11,526 nt of DNA, from the NCBI GenBank assembly GCA_964600345.1, contig CAZRKA010000114.1, forward strand, positions 1 to 11,526. The letters are read 5' to 3'. Origin of the DNA: JABMMZ01 sp964600345 (lineage in GTDB: Bacteria > Bacteroidota > Bacteroidia > NS11-12g > UBA955). Below the pieces are notes generated by a model. That model was given only the letters and a program-made list of their open reading frames with translations, had not been told where the DNA came from and ran no database searches. A program made the translations under genes and the position numbers. Of this stretch, positions 1 to 5,314 are shown one piece after another (the stretch's first letter is position 1; each line of letters starts with the position of its first letter).

Positions 1-974
1 TTAAGACCAACCATGGCGTCGAGGTCTTTCATCACATTCTCGTACGAATCCGGCACCGGAGGCGTTTTGATATCGCTTTTCATTTCGTGTTCGTCGCTGT
101 CGTCGTCGTCGGGCATGTCGAAGTCGGCATCGAAATAGAAACCTGTCTGCACCAGCGGGATGAAATCTTCTTCCATGGCTTCGATATAATCGTCGCCTAC
201 TTCAAAAGGCACACTGGCGATCAGTTCGTCCATGAACACCACTTCAATATAATATCTGCCGCGGCCCCAGGTTCCCAGCATATCGCTGCCCCATCCGACG
301 GTGGTAGAGAAGAAATCTTCTTCCGGTTTCACAAAGAAAAGCTTGGTGGCAGATCCTTTGAGGTAGCCTGCAGAGGTTTTATAGTTGAAGGTCAGTTCGC
401 AGGCCCAGTCGACACTTTTGCGGGTGAGGTTTTTGGCATTGAGTTCAATCCAGATATAACGGGTGCTGAGGGCGTTAAAACCGACATAGTACTTGCGTTC
501 CACTTCAACCATATTGGCATCGGGGCCTTCGTACAGTTTAAGCGTTTCAATTTTAAAGAAAGGATTGATGCCGTTTTTAACAAGGCCCTGGCGTTCGATG
601 TAAAAGCTTTTGGTAGCGGTTAATTCGTCGTTGACGTAGGCTTCCCAGCGATAGGCGCCTGTTTTCCAGTAAGTAGAGGGTGTTTTAACGCCCCATCCTT
701 CGCGGACGTAGACAATATTGTCGCGTTTGTCCACATTGCGGTCGCATACCAGGTCGCATATTTCCTCGTCATTTTCGTTGATGCACTTGAGGCGGAGCTT
801 GATATCCCAGCTTTCCTCGTCGTATTTCTTATTGAAGAAAGAGAATTCGCAGTATATGTAGGCGGCTTCCTGTTCGTCGAAAACAGAGCGGTATTTTTTT
901 GCGTTGTTGGCGAGCCATTCGGTACTGCCATAAGTTTTGATATCGCGGAATTTAAACAGGTCTTTAATATTCAT
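1..974 (-). CDS. AAA+ ATPase, CbbX/SpoVK-like, N-terminal part (3' end outside window)
   Basis: An uninterrupted leftward frame of 324 codons starts at the ATG at 972-974 and leaves the window without a stop. It begins MNIKDLFKFRDIKTYGSTEW. It continues as a soluble, beta-rich region full of Trp and Tyr (for example YVREGWGVK near residue 95 and YRWEAYVNDE near residue 115), with no signal peptide or membrane segment. A second similar half follows (YIWIELNAKNL), then an acidic linker with DDDDSDEHE, and the visible end is DLDAMVGL. From knowledge of the family, L..L..LIGL.xVK is the lead-in to the AAA+ module of CbbX/SpoVK-like ATPases, and Bacteroidota have AAA proteins with this kind of large N-terminal region. 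The Walker motifs lie outside the window, so ATPase function is inferred from the lead-in and from remembered similarity. A weak -7-like box (TATTATTG, 985-992, minus strand) precedes the start. Confidence 0.72.
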   Translation of the reverse strand, partial: MNIKDLFKFRDIKTYGSTEWLANNAKKYRSVFDEQEAAYIYCEFSFFNKKYDEESWDIKLRLKCINENDEEICDLVCDRNVDKRDNIVYVREGWGVKTPSTYWKTGAYRWEAYVNDELTATKSFYIERQGLVKNGINPFFKIETLKLYEGPDANMVEVERKYYVGFNALSTRYIWIELNAKNLTRKSVDWACELTFNYKTSAGYLKGSATKLFFVKPEEDFFSTTVGWGSDMLGTWGRGRYYIEVVFMDELIASVPFEVGDDYIEAMEEDFIPLVQTGFYFDADFDMPDDDDSDEHEMKSDIKTPPVPDSYENVMKDLDAMVGL

Positions 975-1053
975 AAAAACGATTCAATAATACACTATTA
1001 GCGTTGTTAAATAAAGGGCATTTTGATTTTTTTATCTACAGTTCAAAATTGAT

Positions 1054-1083
1054 TTTGTTTTATAATAAATAAGATTAATTTTG
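1054..1083 (+). promoter_or_regulatory. Promoter of tRNA-Ser (Bacteroidota type)
   Basis: TTTG at 1054-1057 is followed after 18 bases by TAATTTTG at 1076-1083, a full match to the Bacteroidota TTTG / TAnnTTTG pattern. The -7 box ends 13 bases before the tRNA, so a short 5' leader is expected. Confidence 0.65.
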
Positions 1084-1096
1084 CAACCCCATAATC

Positions 1097-1186
1097 GGTG
1101 AGGTGACTGAGAGGCCGAAAGTAGCAGTTTGCTAAACTGCCGTACGGGAAACTGTACCGAGGGTTCGAATCCCTCCCTCACCGCCA
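1097..1186 (+). tRNA. tRNA-Ser(GCT)
   Basis: This is a class II cloverleaf. The acceptor stem is GGTGAGG (1097-1103) with CCTCACC (1176-1182). The anticodon stem GCAGT/ACTGC (1124-1128, 1136-1140) holds the loop TTGCTAA with anticodon GCT at 1131-1133. A long variable arm is closed by GTAC/GTAC (about 1142-1157). The T arm is GAGGG-TTCGAAT-CCCTC (1159-1175). The discriminator base is G1183, and CCA is encoded at 1184-1186, unlike the other two tRNAs of this window. It reads serine codons AGC/AGU. Confidence 0.97.
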
Positions 1187-1197
1187 AGTAAAATGTT

Positions 1198-1229
1198 AAA
1201 CCCATCAGCCGCAGGCTGATGGGTTTTTT
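1198..1229 (+). terminator. Intrinsic terminator of tRNA-Ser
   Basis: A perfect 10-bp stem, CCCATCAGCC (1201-1210) with GGCTGATGGG (1214-1223), has the loop GCA and is followed by six T. An A-run just before the stem extends the pairing into the T-run. It lies 12 bases after the tRNA. Confidence 0.92.
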
Positions 1230-1295
1230 AATTTTGTGAAAGGCTGCGCCAAGCACCCGGTTTTTGTGCTTGAGCGCAGACTAAACACAAAATTA
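1229..1295. repeat. 67-bp imperfect palindrome
   Basis: Three nested paired segments form one long hairpin. TAATTTTGTG (1229-1238) pairs with CACAAAATTA (1286-1295), CTGCGC (1244-1249) with GCGCAG (1274-1279), and CAAGCAC (1250-1256) with GTGCTTG (1266-1272), around the loop CCGGTTTTT. The mismatched inner bulges are 5 and 6 bases. It starts on the last T of the tRNA-Ser terminator and ends 8 bp before the target duplication of the insertion sequence. It could be a second, bidirectional terminator or a small palindromic element; no gene is seen in it. Confidence 0.6.
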
Positions 1296-1303
1296 AAACC
1301 CCG

Positions 1304-1311
1304 ACCGAAGG
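1304..1311. repeat. Left 8-bp target-site duplication
   Basis: ACCGAAGG abuts the first base of the left terminal inverted repeat, and the identical octamer directly follows the right inverted repeat at 4541-4548. Eight bp is the duplication length known for the IS1595 family. Confidence 0.93.
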
Positions 1312-1334
1312 GGTATCTATACCCATTTACACGT
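1312..1334 (+). repeat. Left terminal inverted repeat
   Basis: The 23 bp match the reverse complement of 4518-4540 at 20 positions; the differences are at positions 3, 13 and 15. The inner part enters a perfect 12-bp palindrome, TTACACGTGTAA (1327-1338). The stop codon of the leftward 131-codon gene (1327-1329) lies inside this repeat. Confidence 0.93.
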
Positions 1335-1722
1335 GTAAGTGATTTAAAAAAGAGACAGAATCTATTAAATTTTGTATAAATGGTTTAAATATAAATTCAC
1401 TAAAAAATACTGTTATGAACATTAATACAAGCCACATAGTAGACCTGATAATAGCTTTCTTTGCAGGGTTGTCATTTGCAAGAATCGTATTGCGATGGCG
1501 ACCATTTAAAGAACGTAAAGATAACTGATATGGTAGCATTTCGTAAAACCATTCAATTTGATACCATTTATATGGGTATCTAATTGTTTTTTGATTGAGT
1601 GTTATCGGTAATCTTACAAATTCACTATAAGGAATAATTTCACATTCATAGTACTGTTTATCAATTGAATTATTCGTGTTATGTATAATTTTAATTCTAA
1701 TTGGGTAATTTTTATGCTTCAT
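1327..1722 (-). CDS. Hypothetical passenger protein with one C-terminal membrane segment
   Basis: This protein of 131 residues starts at ATG 1720-1722, only 24 bases after the stop of the transposase on the same strand. The two genes are therefore probably co-transcribed from the transposase promoter. The first 90 or so residues are polar and rich in Tyr, Ile, Asn and Arg (start MKHKNYPIRIKIIH). Around residues 93-115 there is one hydrophobic stretch containing WLVLMFITVFF, followed by an amphipathic tail ending FLNHLHV. This suggests a protein anchored to the inner membrane with its N-terminal part outside the bilayer. I do not recognise the family. The last codons and the stop lie inside the left inverted repeat, so the element's end itself encodes the C-terminus. 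Its location in the element marks it as cargo or as an accessory to transposition; no function can be assigned. Confidence 0.72.
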   Translation of the reverse strand: MKHKNYPIRIKIIHNTNNSIDKQYYECEIIPYSEFVRLPITLNQKTIRYPYKWYQIEWFYEMLPYQLSLRSLNGRHRNTILANDNPAKKAIIRSTMWLVLMFITVFFSEFIFKPFIQNLIDSVSFLNHLHV

Positions 1723-1746
1723 AATAAATTACCGACTAAATTAAGA

Positions 1747-2703
1747 TTATTTTTCAGATGTCAAACTTTTATATGTAAGTCTGGTATTACCACAATTCTT
1801 AATAGAATCTGCAAATCTCTCAACATTGGATATATTCCGAGTATTATATCTGTAACTAAATTCATCACAATATCTCTGTAAGTGCTTATGTGAAACAACA
1901 TGGAATGTACCTACTATACCTCTTTTTAGAATACTCCAAAATCCTTCTATTGAGTTTGTGTGAATATTTCCTTTAACATACTCACCTTTTTTATGGTCAA
2001 CTATTCCATGACCTTTAAACTCTCTATTCAATCCGTTATATGCACCAAAACTATCAGTAATAATAGTAGCATCAGGACTTACATTATTACGAACTATTGG
2101 CTTAATTGTTTCGCCTCTTGCGCTGTTCTTTTCAATCACCTTTAAAACAACATCACCATCACGTTGTAAAAGACCTACCATAGGCGATTTACCTTTACCG
2201 CCAAAAGTTTCTTTGCCTCTGCGTTTGCCAACGTGCTTATTACTTTCTTTACCTCCTACATAAGTTTCATCTATTTCAACTTCACCTGTAAGAAGTTCAG
2301 GACTAACCCTTGTAAGCATTGCTCTTAATCTATGATTAATAAACCATGCTGTTTTTTGACTAACACCAATTCGGGTTGCAAGTTCAACAGAACTGATACC
2401 TTTTTTAGAAATGGATATTTCGTATGATGCTTGAAGCCATTTACGAAGCTCAACTTTGCTGCCTTCGAATATAGTTCCAGTGCGAACGGTAAATGGCAAA
2501 TCACATTCTCTTTCAGAACATCTATAAGAAGGTATATTGGTGAATTTACCACGTGGTTTTACACTATATGGTTTCTTAGCTGAACCACAATGAGGGCAAA
2601 CAGCCTGACCATTCCATCTTTGTTGCTCTAAGAACTGGTAGCAGGTTTTTTCATCCCTGAAATAGTCGTTAAATTCTGCGATTGTTTTGAAAGTGAAGTC
2701 CAT
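1747..2703 (-). CDS. IS1595-family (ISXO2-like) DDE transposase
   Basis: This 318-residue protein catalyses cut and transfer of the surrounding element. An N-terminal zinc ribbon is visible as C36-P-H-C39 and C62-x4-C67 and continues into LPFTVRTGTIFEGSKV. A helix-turn-helix follows (residues about 103-127, SSVELATRIGVSQKTAWFI). The catalytic core then has D145 in EIDETYVGGK, D217 in IITDSFGAYNG, and the third site in HTNSIEGFWSILKRG (N250/E253 region). The family's characteristic end is FHVVSHKHLQRYCDEF followed by YRYNTRN near residue 285. The length is typical and no frameshift or missing motif is seen, so it should be functional. The ATG at 2701-2703 follows a well-formed promoter (2721-2752, minus strand) with a very short leader. 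The 131-codon membrane protein lies 24 bases downstream. Confidence 0.97.
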   Translation of the reverse strand: MDFTFKTIAEFNDYFRDEKTCYQFLEQQRWNGQAVCPHCGSAKKPYSVKPRGKFTNIPSYRCSERECDLPFTVRTGTIFEGSKVELRKWLQASYEISISKKGISSVELATRIGVSQKTAWFINHRLRAMLTRVSPELLTGEVEIDETYVGGKESNKHVGKRRGKETFGGKGKSPMVGLLQRDGDVVLKVIEKNSARGETIKPIVRNNVSPDATIITDSFGAYNGLNREFKGHGIVDHKKGEYVKGNIHTNSIEGFWSILKRGIVGTFHVVSHKHLQRYCDEFSYRYNTRNISNVERFADSIKNCGNTRLTYKSLTSEK

Positions 2704-2720
2704 TATCTAATTGTATAGTA

Positions 2721-2752
2721 CAAATTTAGGAGATGTTACACATATTACCAAA
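2721..2752 (-). promoter_or_regulatory. Promoter of the transposase gene
   Basis: Read on the minus strand, TTTG (2752-2749) is followed after exactly 20 bases by TAAATTTG (2728-2721), a full match to the Bacteroidota consensus. The -7 box ends 17 bases before the ATG. It is back to back with the promoter of the P63C gene. Confidence 0.7.
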
Positions 2753-2777
2753 TTAATTATCAAATTATTTGGTTTTA

Positions 2778-2811
2778 TTTGTTGCGTATATCAAATATAT
2801 TGTTACTTTTG
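2778..2811 (+). promoter_or_regulatory. Promoter of the HTH-P63C gene
   Basis: TACTTTTG at 2804-2811 fits TAnnTTTG; TTTG at 2778-2781 (or TTG at 2782-2784) is a plausible -33 box with 22 (or 19) bases between. The -7 box lies inside the palindrome TTACTTTTGTAA (2803-2814). That arrangement would allow a bound protein, perhaps the P63C product itself, to block transcription. The ATG follows 21 bases after the box in an A/T-only leader without a Shine-Dalgarno sequence. Confidence 0.6.
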
Positions 2812-2832
2812 TAAGTATTAATATCAATATAT

Positions 2833-3948
2833 ATGAATGCAGCACAAAAAATAGTTGAAAAATTTGGGGGACAAAGTGCATTAGCATCCCTTATTGGGAA
2901 AGGTCAAAGCACTGTTAATTACTGGACTAAGACAGGTGTTATCCCTGCAAAGTGGCGTCCAATTGTGTTAAAACTGGCTGAATCGCAAAATGTAAATATT
3001 ACTGCAGCCGATTTCGATAATATAGAAGTCCCTGTGATTGAGGCTACCAATGAAATAACCTTACATAATGCCACCCATTGGGGGGAACTTTTGCTTGGGA
3101 CAGAAAAAATACCGTGCTATGTTTTGGCTAACGGGGAGCGTATTTTTAGCTTAAAAGGAGTAGTTGTAGCATTGACAGGGACAGAAGGTGGGCAGTTGGC
3201 TGAATATATTAAAGTTAGATCAATTAGAGAGTATTTACCATCTGATTTGATACCTGCAGAAAATGGGTCAATACCAGCGTTAATTAATTTTGATACTGGA
3301 GGGGCTGCTTTCGCTAAAAACGCTGTGGGTGTGCCAGTTGAGAGATTTATGGATATTTGTATAGCATTTTCAACAGCCCTGCAGGAATCTAATTCTGGTA
3401 GTGCGAATGTAAAACTTACAGATAGACAAAAAGAAATTGCAATTAAGGCTAATGCATTTTTAAGGGCTACTGCAAAAATTGGTATTATTGCTTTAGTAGA
3501 TGAGGCAACAGGATATCAGTATGACCGTCCTGTAGATGCATTAGAGTTTAAACTTAATTTGTTTCTGAGAGAAGAGATGCGAGAATGGGAAAAGACATTT
3601 CCCGATGATTTATGGAAGCAATTTGGCAGACTAACAAATTGGACTGGCAGTATACATAGTCGTCCTAAATATTGGGGGAAATTAGTTAATGAATTAGTTT
3701 ATGGCTATCTTGATAAAGATGTATATAATTGGCTCAAATCTAATGCCCCCAAACCTGTAGGTAATCTTAGTTATCATAGATGGCTAACTGAGCAATATGG
3801 GTTAAAGAAACTCATAGAACATATATGGCAATTAGTGGGTATGGCATCCGCTTGTACATCTATGTCAGAACTGCGAAGAAAAATGGCTGAAAAATACGGG
3901 CATGTAGGCGTACAATTGACAATGTATTTTCCCCCAGATAAAAGATAA
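2833..3948 (+). CDS. YdaS-like HTH plus P63C-domain protein (passenger regulator)
   Basis: This 371-residue cytoplasmic protein has no signal or membrane segment. Residues 4-55 form a Cro/YdaS-type helix-turn-helix: FGGQSALASLIGKGQSTVNY followed by W-x3-G-x-I-P, the typical 'switch tryptophan and GxIP' end of YdaS-like domains. The middle (60-200) is not recognised. The C-terminal part fits the P63C domain: IGIIALVDEATGYQYDRPVD (217-236), a helix with REEMREWEKTFPDDLWKQF (246-264), the RPKYWGKLVNELVYGYL segment, the region around HRWLTEQYGL, and the helix near LVGMASACTSM. P63C proteins are frequent in phages and mobile elements, and their biochemical role is unknown. Transcribed away from the transposase and over a palindrome, it could repress the element; this is inference. 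It ends just before a GC-rich hairpin. Confidence 0.88.
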   Translation: MNAAQKIVEKFGGQSALASLIGKGQSTVNYWTKTGVIPAKWRPIVLKLAESQNVNITAADFDNIEVPVIEATNEITLHNATHWGELLLGTEKIPCYVLANGERIFSLKGVVVALTGTEGGQLAEYIKVRSIREYLPSDLIPAENGSIPALINFDTGGAAFAKNAVGVPVERFMDICIAFSTALQESNSGSANVKLTDRQKEIAIKANAFLRATAKIGIIALVDEATGYQYDRPVDALEFKLNLFLREEMREWEKTFPDDLWKQFGRLTNWTGSIHSRPKYWGKLVNELVYGYLDKDVYNWLKSNAPKPVGNLSYHRWLTEQYGLKKLIEHIWQLVGMASACTSMSELRRKMAEKYGHVGVQLTMYFPPDKR

Positions 3949-3949
3949 A

Positions 3950-3967
3950 GGGCTGCCCCCGCAGCCC
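3950..3967 (+). other. GC-rich hairpin directly after the P63C stop
   Basis: GGGCTGC (3950-3956) and GCAGCCC (3961-3967) pair perfectly around a CCCC loop, two bases after the stop codon. There is no T-run behind it, so it is not a standard intrinsic terminator. It may protect the 3' end of the mRNA or mark the 5' border of the structured stretch that follows. Confidence 0.6.
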
Positions 3968-3970
3968 CTA

Positions 3971-4051
3971 AGATAGAGAAGAAACCTGCAAGTATATACA
4001 GTGGCAGGTCGAACTGGTCTCATAAGCCACAGAAACACTGCCTAATTCTCT
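3971..4051 (+). ncRNA. Possible structured or tRNA-like RNA
   Basis: This non-coding stretch of about 80 nt is dense in complementary segments. AGAGAA (3975-3980) pairs with TTCTCT (4046-4051) as an outer stem of tRNA-like span, and CCTGC (3985-3989) with GCAGG (4004-4008). TGGT/GCCA closes a 7-base loop CTCATAA (4019-4025) that looks like a methionine anticodon loop. Alternative pairings GTGGC/GCCAC and CAGTG/CACTG compete with these. No T arm can be recognised, so it is not a normal tRNA. It may be a degenerate tRNA-Met carried by the element, or the 3' untranslated region of the P63C mRNA. An intrinsic terminator follows within 14 bases. Confidence 0.3.
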
Positions 4052-4064
4052 GTTTTTCACTCAA

Positions 4065-4092
4065 AAGCCCTGCTTCATTAGCGGGGCTTTTT
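4065..4092 (+). terminator. Intrinsic terminator after the P63C gene
   Basis: A 9-bp stem, AAGCCCTGC (4065-4073) with GCGGGGCTT (4081-4089), contains one G-T pair, has the loop TTCATTA, and runs into a short T-tract. It ends the P63C transcript and any structured RNA in front of it. Confidence 0.85.
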
Positions 4093-4116
4093 CATTACAA
4101 ATATAATGTAAAATTG

Positions 4117-4124
4117 TATATTTG
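4117..4124 (+). promoter_or_regulatory. -7 box of the small-gene pair
   Basis: TATATTTG is a full TAnnTTTG match that ends only 8 bases before the ATG at 4133, so the transcript would be nearly leaderless. A clear TTTG at -33 is not seen. Lying just behind the terminator, it makes the two small genes an independent unit. Confidence 0.5.
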
Positions 4125-4132
4125 TGTAACCG

Positions 4133-4276
4133 ATGCCAGAAAAACCCAAAAAAACAGTCGCTAAACCACGCAAAAAACGTGGCAACTATGAAGAGCCCTT
4201 AAAGGTCAATGGCTCTTTCTTGGATATTGTTAAAAGTGCTGTTAAGGATGCTGAGAAAAAACCTAAAAAAAAATAA
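4133..4276 (+). CDS. Small lysine-rich passenger protein (47 aa)
   Basis: ATG at 4133 opens a 47-residue frame ending TAA 4274-4276. The protein is strongly basic at both ends (start MPEKPKKTVAKPRKKRGNYE, end EKKPKKK). Its middle, EEPLKVNGSFLDIVKSAVKD, is shaped like a short amphipathic helix. The pattern 'basic stretch, G-x-Y, L-x-V-x-GSF-x-D-hh' feels familiar to me from small Bacteroidota proteins near mobile elements, but I cannot name the family. It may bind nucleic acid through the lysine-rich termini. It is preceded by a -7 box 8 bases upstream and followed after one base by the ATG of the next gene, so the two are translationally close. Confidence 0.62.
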   Translation: MPEKPKKTVAKPRKKRGNYEEPLKVNGSFLDIVKSAVKDAEKKPKKK

Positions 4277-4277
4277 T

Positions 4278-4493
4278 ATGCCAAGAGAAAAATTTAACAT
4301 CAAATTTGATCAAAATGAAACAGTCGAACAATTGATTAAAAGAATAGAAGTGGAGGTAGGGAAAAACTTCAACGGTGCTACTGTCAGGAAAAAAGAGCCT
4401 CACATAGTCTTGCAGATTGCAGGTACTAGGCTTACTTCAGAAAGCTTTGATTACACGTTATTAGATTGGGAGATAGAAGTAGATACTGAATAA
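4278..4493 (+). CDS. Small hypothetical passenger protein (71 aa)
   Basis: The frame from ATG 4278 gives 71 residues, starting MPREKFNIKFDQNETVEQL and ending with the acidic tail LLDWEIEVDTE. An in-frame ATG exists further up at 4209, but it lies inside the 47-codon gene in another frame. The start at 4278, one base after that gene's stop, fits coupled translation. The predicted pattern is beta strand, helix (TVEQLIKRIEVEVG), then strands, with no signal or membrane segment. I do not recognise the family. It ends 47 bases before the right end of the element and is the last passenger gene. Confidence 0.62.
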   Translation: MPREKFNIKFDQNETVEQLIKRIEVEVGKNFNGATVRKKEPHIVLQIAGTRLTSESFDYTLLDWEIEVDTE

Positions 4494-4517
4494 TTTTTAC
4501 TTGTAAGTATTTACTCT

Positions 4518-4540
4518 ACGTGTAACTAGGTATAGATGCC
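4518..4540 (-). repeat. Right terminal inverted repeat
   Basis: The reverse complement of the left end matches at 20 of 23 positions. A further palindromic motif, TTACTTGTAA (4498-4507), lies just inside the repeat and shares the 11-mer TTGTAAGTATT with the P63C promoter (2809-2819 and 4501-4511). Confidence 0.93.
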
Positions 4541-4548
4541 ACCGAAGG
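4541..4548. repeat. Right 8-bp target-site duplication
   Basis: This ACCGAAGG is identical to 1304-1311. Removing the element and one copy restores a continuous intergenic sequence around CCCCGACCGAAGGGAGGGG. Confidence 0.93.
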
Positions 4549-4715
4549 GAGGGGATAACAAATTATTGGACAGAAGCACCTCATACAGATTTTGATTCAT
4601 ATGAAGAGTCATTTTCAAATGTAAAACCTGGATAAAATTTGTTTAGTGTTTATGACACGATCAGTTCAGTTAAAATATTAAGATGTCTTGATTGGAACAA
4701 CTATTATTCTTTGCC

Positions 4716-5294
4716 TTAATTTCTGATACGCCATCCATCATCATATTTTTTAAAAGTATAGCTTCCATTTTTTTGAATGCTATTCTCAATAATTGCTAAA
4801 GATTTAAATGGAGTAAATTCAATAGGCTCCAAAGTATAAGTATACTCAACTTTTGAGGTTGTTTGATCTAATTCTAGAATACCTGAAATTTCAATATTAG
4901 TAGCTTTAATACTAGAAGTTATAAACGTAATGTTCTGATAATCGCTTCTGATTACATATTGTTCACCTACATCAGTAACAACAATTTTATTAATATTTCC
5001 TTCTTTAACAGGCCAGATTAAACCTTCATCCATGACTTGCTTTATAAGTCGTAATTGGCCATCACCATGTCCATCCCAAACATAAGTTGCAAGTCCTTGA
5101 GGTGTTTCTTTTGCATAGACACTAATCATACAATCATTATATTTATTTTTGTATTGTTCACTTAATTGGCTCTCTATTAAGGGTTTTACATTTTCTCTTG
5201 TCAATCTATTTTCAAGTGAATTTGAATTTTTATTCGATGAATTATTACATCCAATGAATAATAAAATAGCAGATACTAATATTATCGTTTTCAT
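4716..5294 (-). CDS. Hypothetical lipoprotein (192 aa)
   Basis: The start chosen is ATG 5292-5294, giving MKTIILVSAILLFIGC with the lipid-modified Cys at 16 and an Asn/Ser-rich tether (NNSSNKNSNS) behind it. A possible TTG start five codons further up lies inside the -7 box TACATTTG (5307-5314) and is therefore unlikely. The rest is soluble: a helix around residues 26-50 (TRENVKPLIESQLSEQY), a WDGHGDGQ turn, then alternating strands with two long beta-like stretches and a final KKYDDGWRIRN. It should sit on the periplasmic side or at the outer membrane, exported by the Lol route. I recognise no family. It is the first gene right of the insertion sequence, in A+T-rich DNA, with no operon partner. 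Confidence 0.78.
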   Translation of the reverse strand: MKTIILVSAILLFIGCNNSSNKNSNSLENRLTRENVKPLIESQLSEQYKNKYNDCMISVYAKETPQGLATYVWDGHGDGQLRLIKQVMDEGLIWPVKEGNINKIVVTDVGEQYVIRSDYQNITFITSSIKATNIEISGILELDQTTSKVEYTYTLEPIEFTPFKSLAIIENSIQKNGSYTFKKYDDGWRIRN

Positions 5295-5306
5295 ATTATT
5301 TTTATA

Positions 5307-5314
5307 CAAATGTA
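5307..5314 (-). promoter_or_regulatory. -7 box of the lipoprotein gene
   Basis: On the minus strand TACATTTG fits TAnnTTTG and ends 12 bases before the ATG at 5294. No convincing TTTG at -33 is seen. It decides against the TTG start at 5307-5309. Confidence 0.5.

Larger units (their letters stand above)
1312..4540. mobile_element. IS1595-family (ISXO2-like) element with passenger genes
   Basis: The 3229-bp element is bounded by terminal inverted repeats starting GGTATCTATACC (left) and GGCATCTATACC (right, inward reading) and by a perfect 8-bp direct repeat. It contains an intact DDE-type transposase (leftward), a hypothetical membrane protein directly behind it, and a rightward block with an HTH-P63C protein, a structured segment, and two small genes. 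Simple IS1595 members are about 0.7-1.1 kb with the transposase only. Passenger genes are known in some subgroups, and here they make up about two thirds of the length. Intact ends, target duplication and transposase suggest a fairly recent insertion that may still be mobile. It lies about 120 bp downstream of tRNA-Ser, in intergenic DNA, so no host gene is visibly broken. Confidence 0.93.

Noticed and set aside
87..623. Rightward 178-codon frame
   Set aside because: It is a shadow on the opposite strand of the AAA+ ATPase gene, which has a coherent family-like protein sequence, and it lacks any recognisable motif.
1032..1256. Leftward 74-codon frame with VREGFEPSVQ
   Set aside because: It is the antisense of tRNA-Ser and its terminator; this peptide is the classic spurious translation of a tRNA T arm.
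1681..2552. Frames of 60-75 codons overlapping the transposase
   Set aside because: These are shadows of an intact, clearly recognised transposase.
4209..4277. Upstream ATG that would lengthen the 71-aa protein to 94 residues
   Set aside because: The extension overlaps the 47-codon gene in another frame and adds a low-complexity LLKVLLRMLRKNLKK stretch; the ATG at 4278, one base after the preceding stop, is the better start.
4541..4635. Short rightward frame ending NYWTEAPHTDFDSYEESF and NVKPG right of the element
   Set aside because: It is about 30 codons with no start, and in the pre-insertion sequence a stop lies just upstream; at most a gene remnant.
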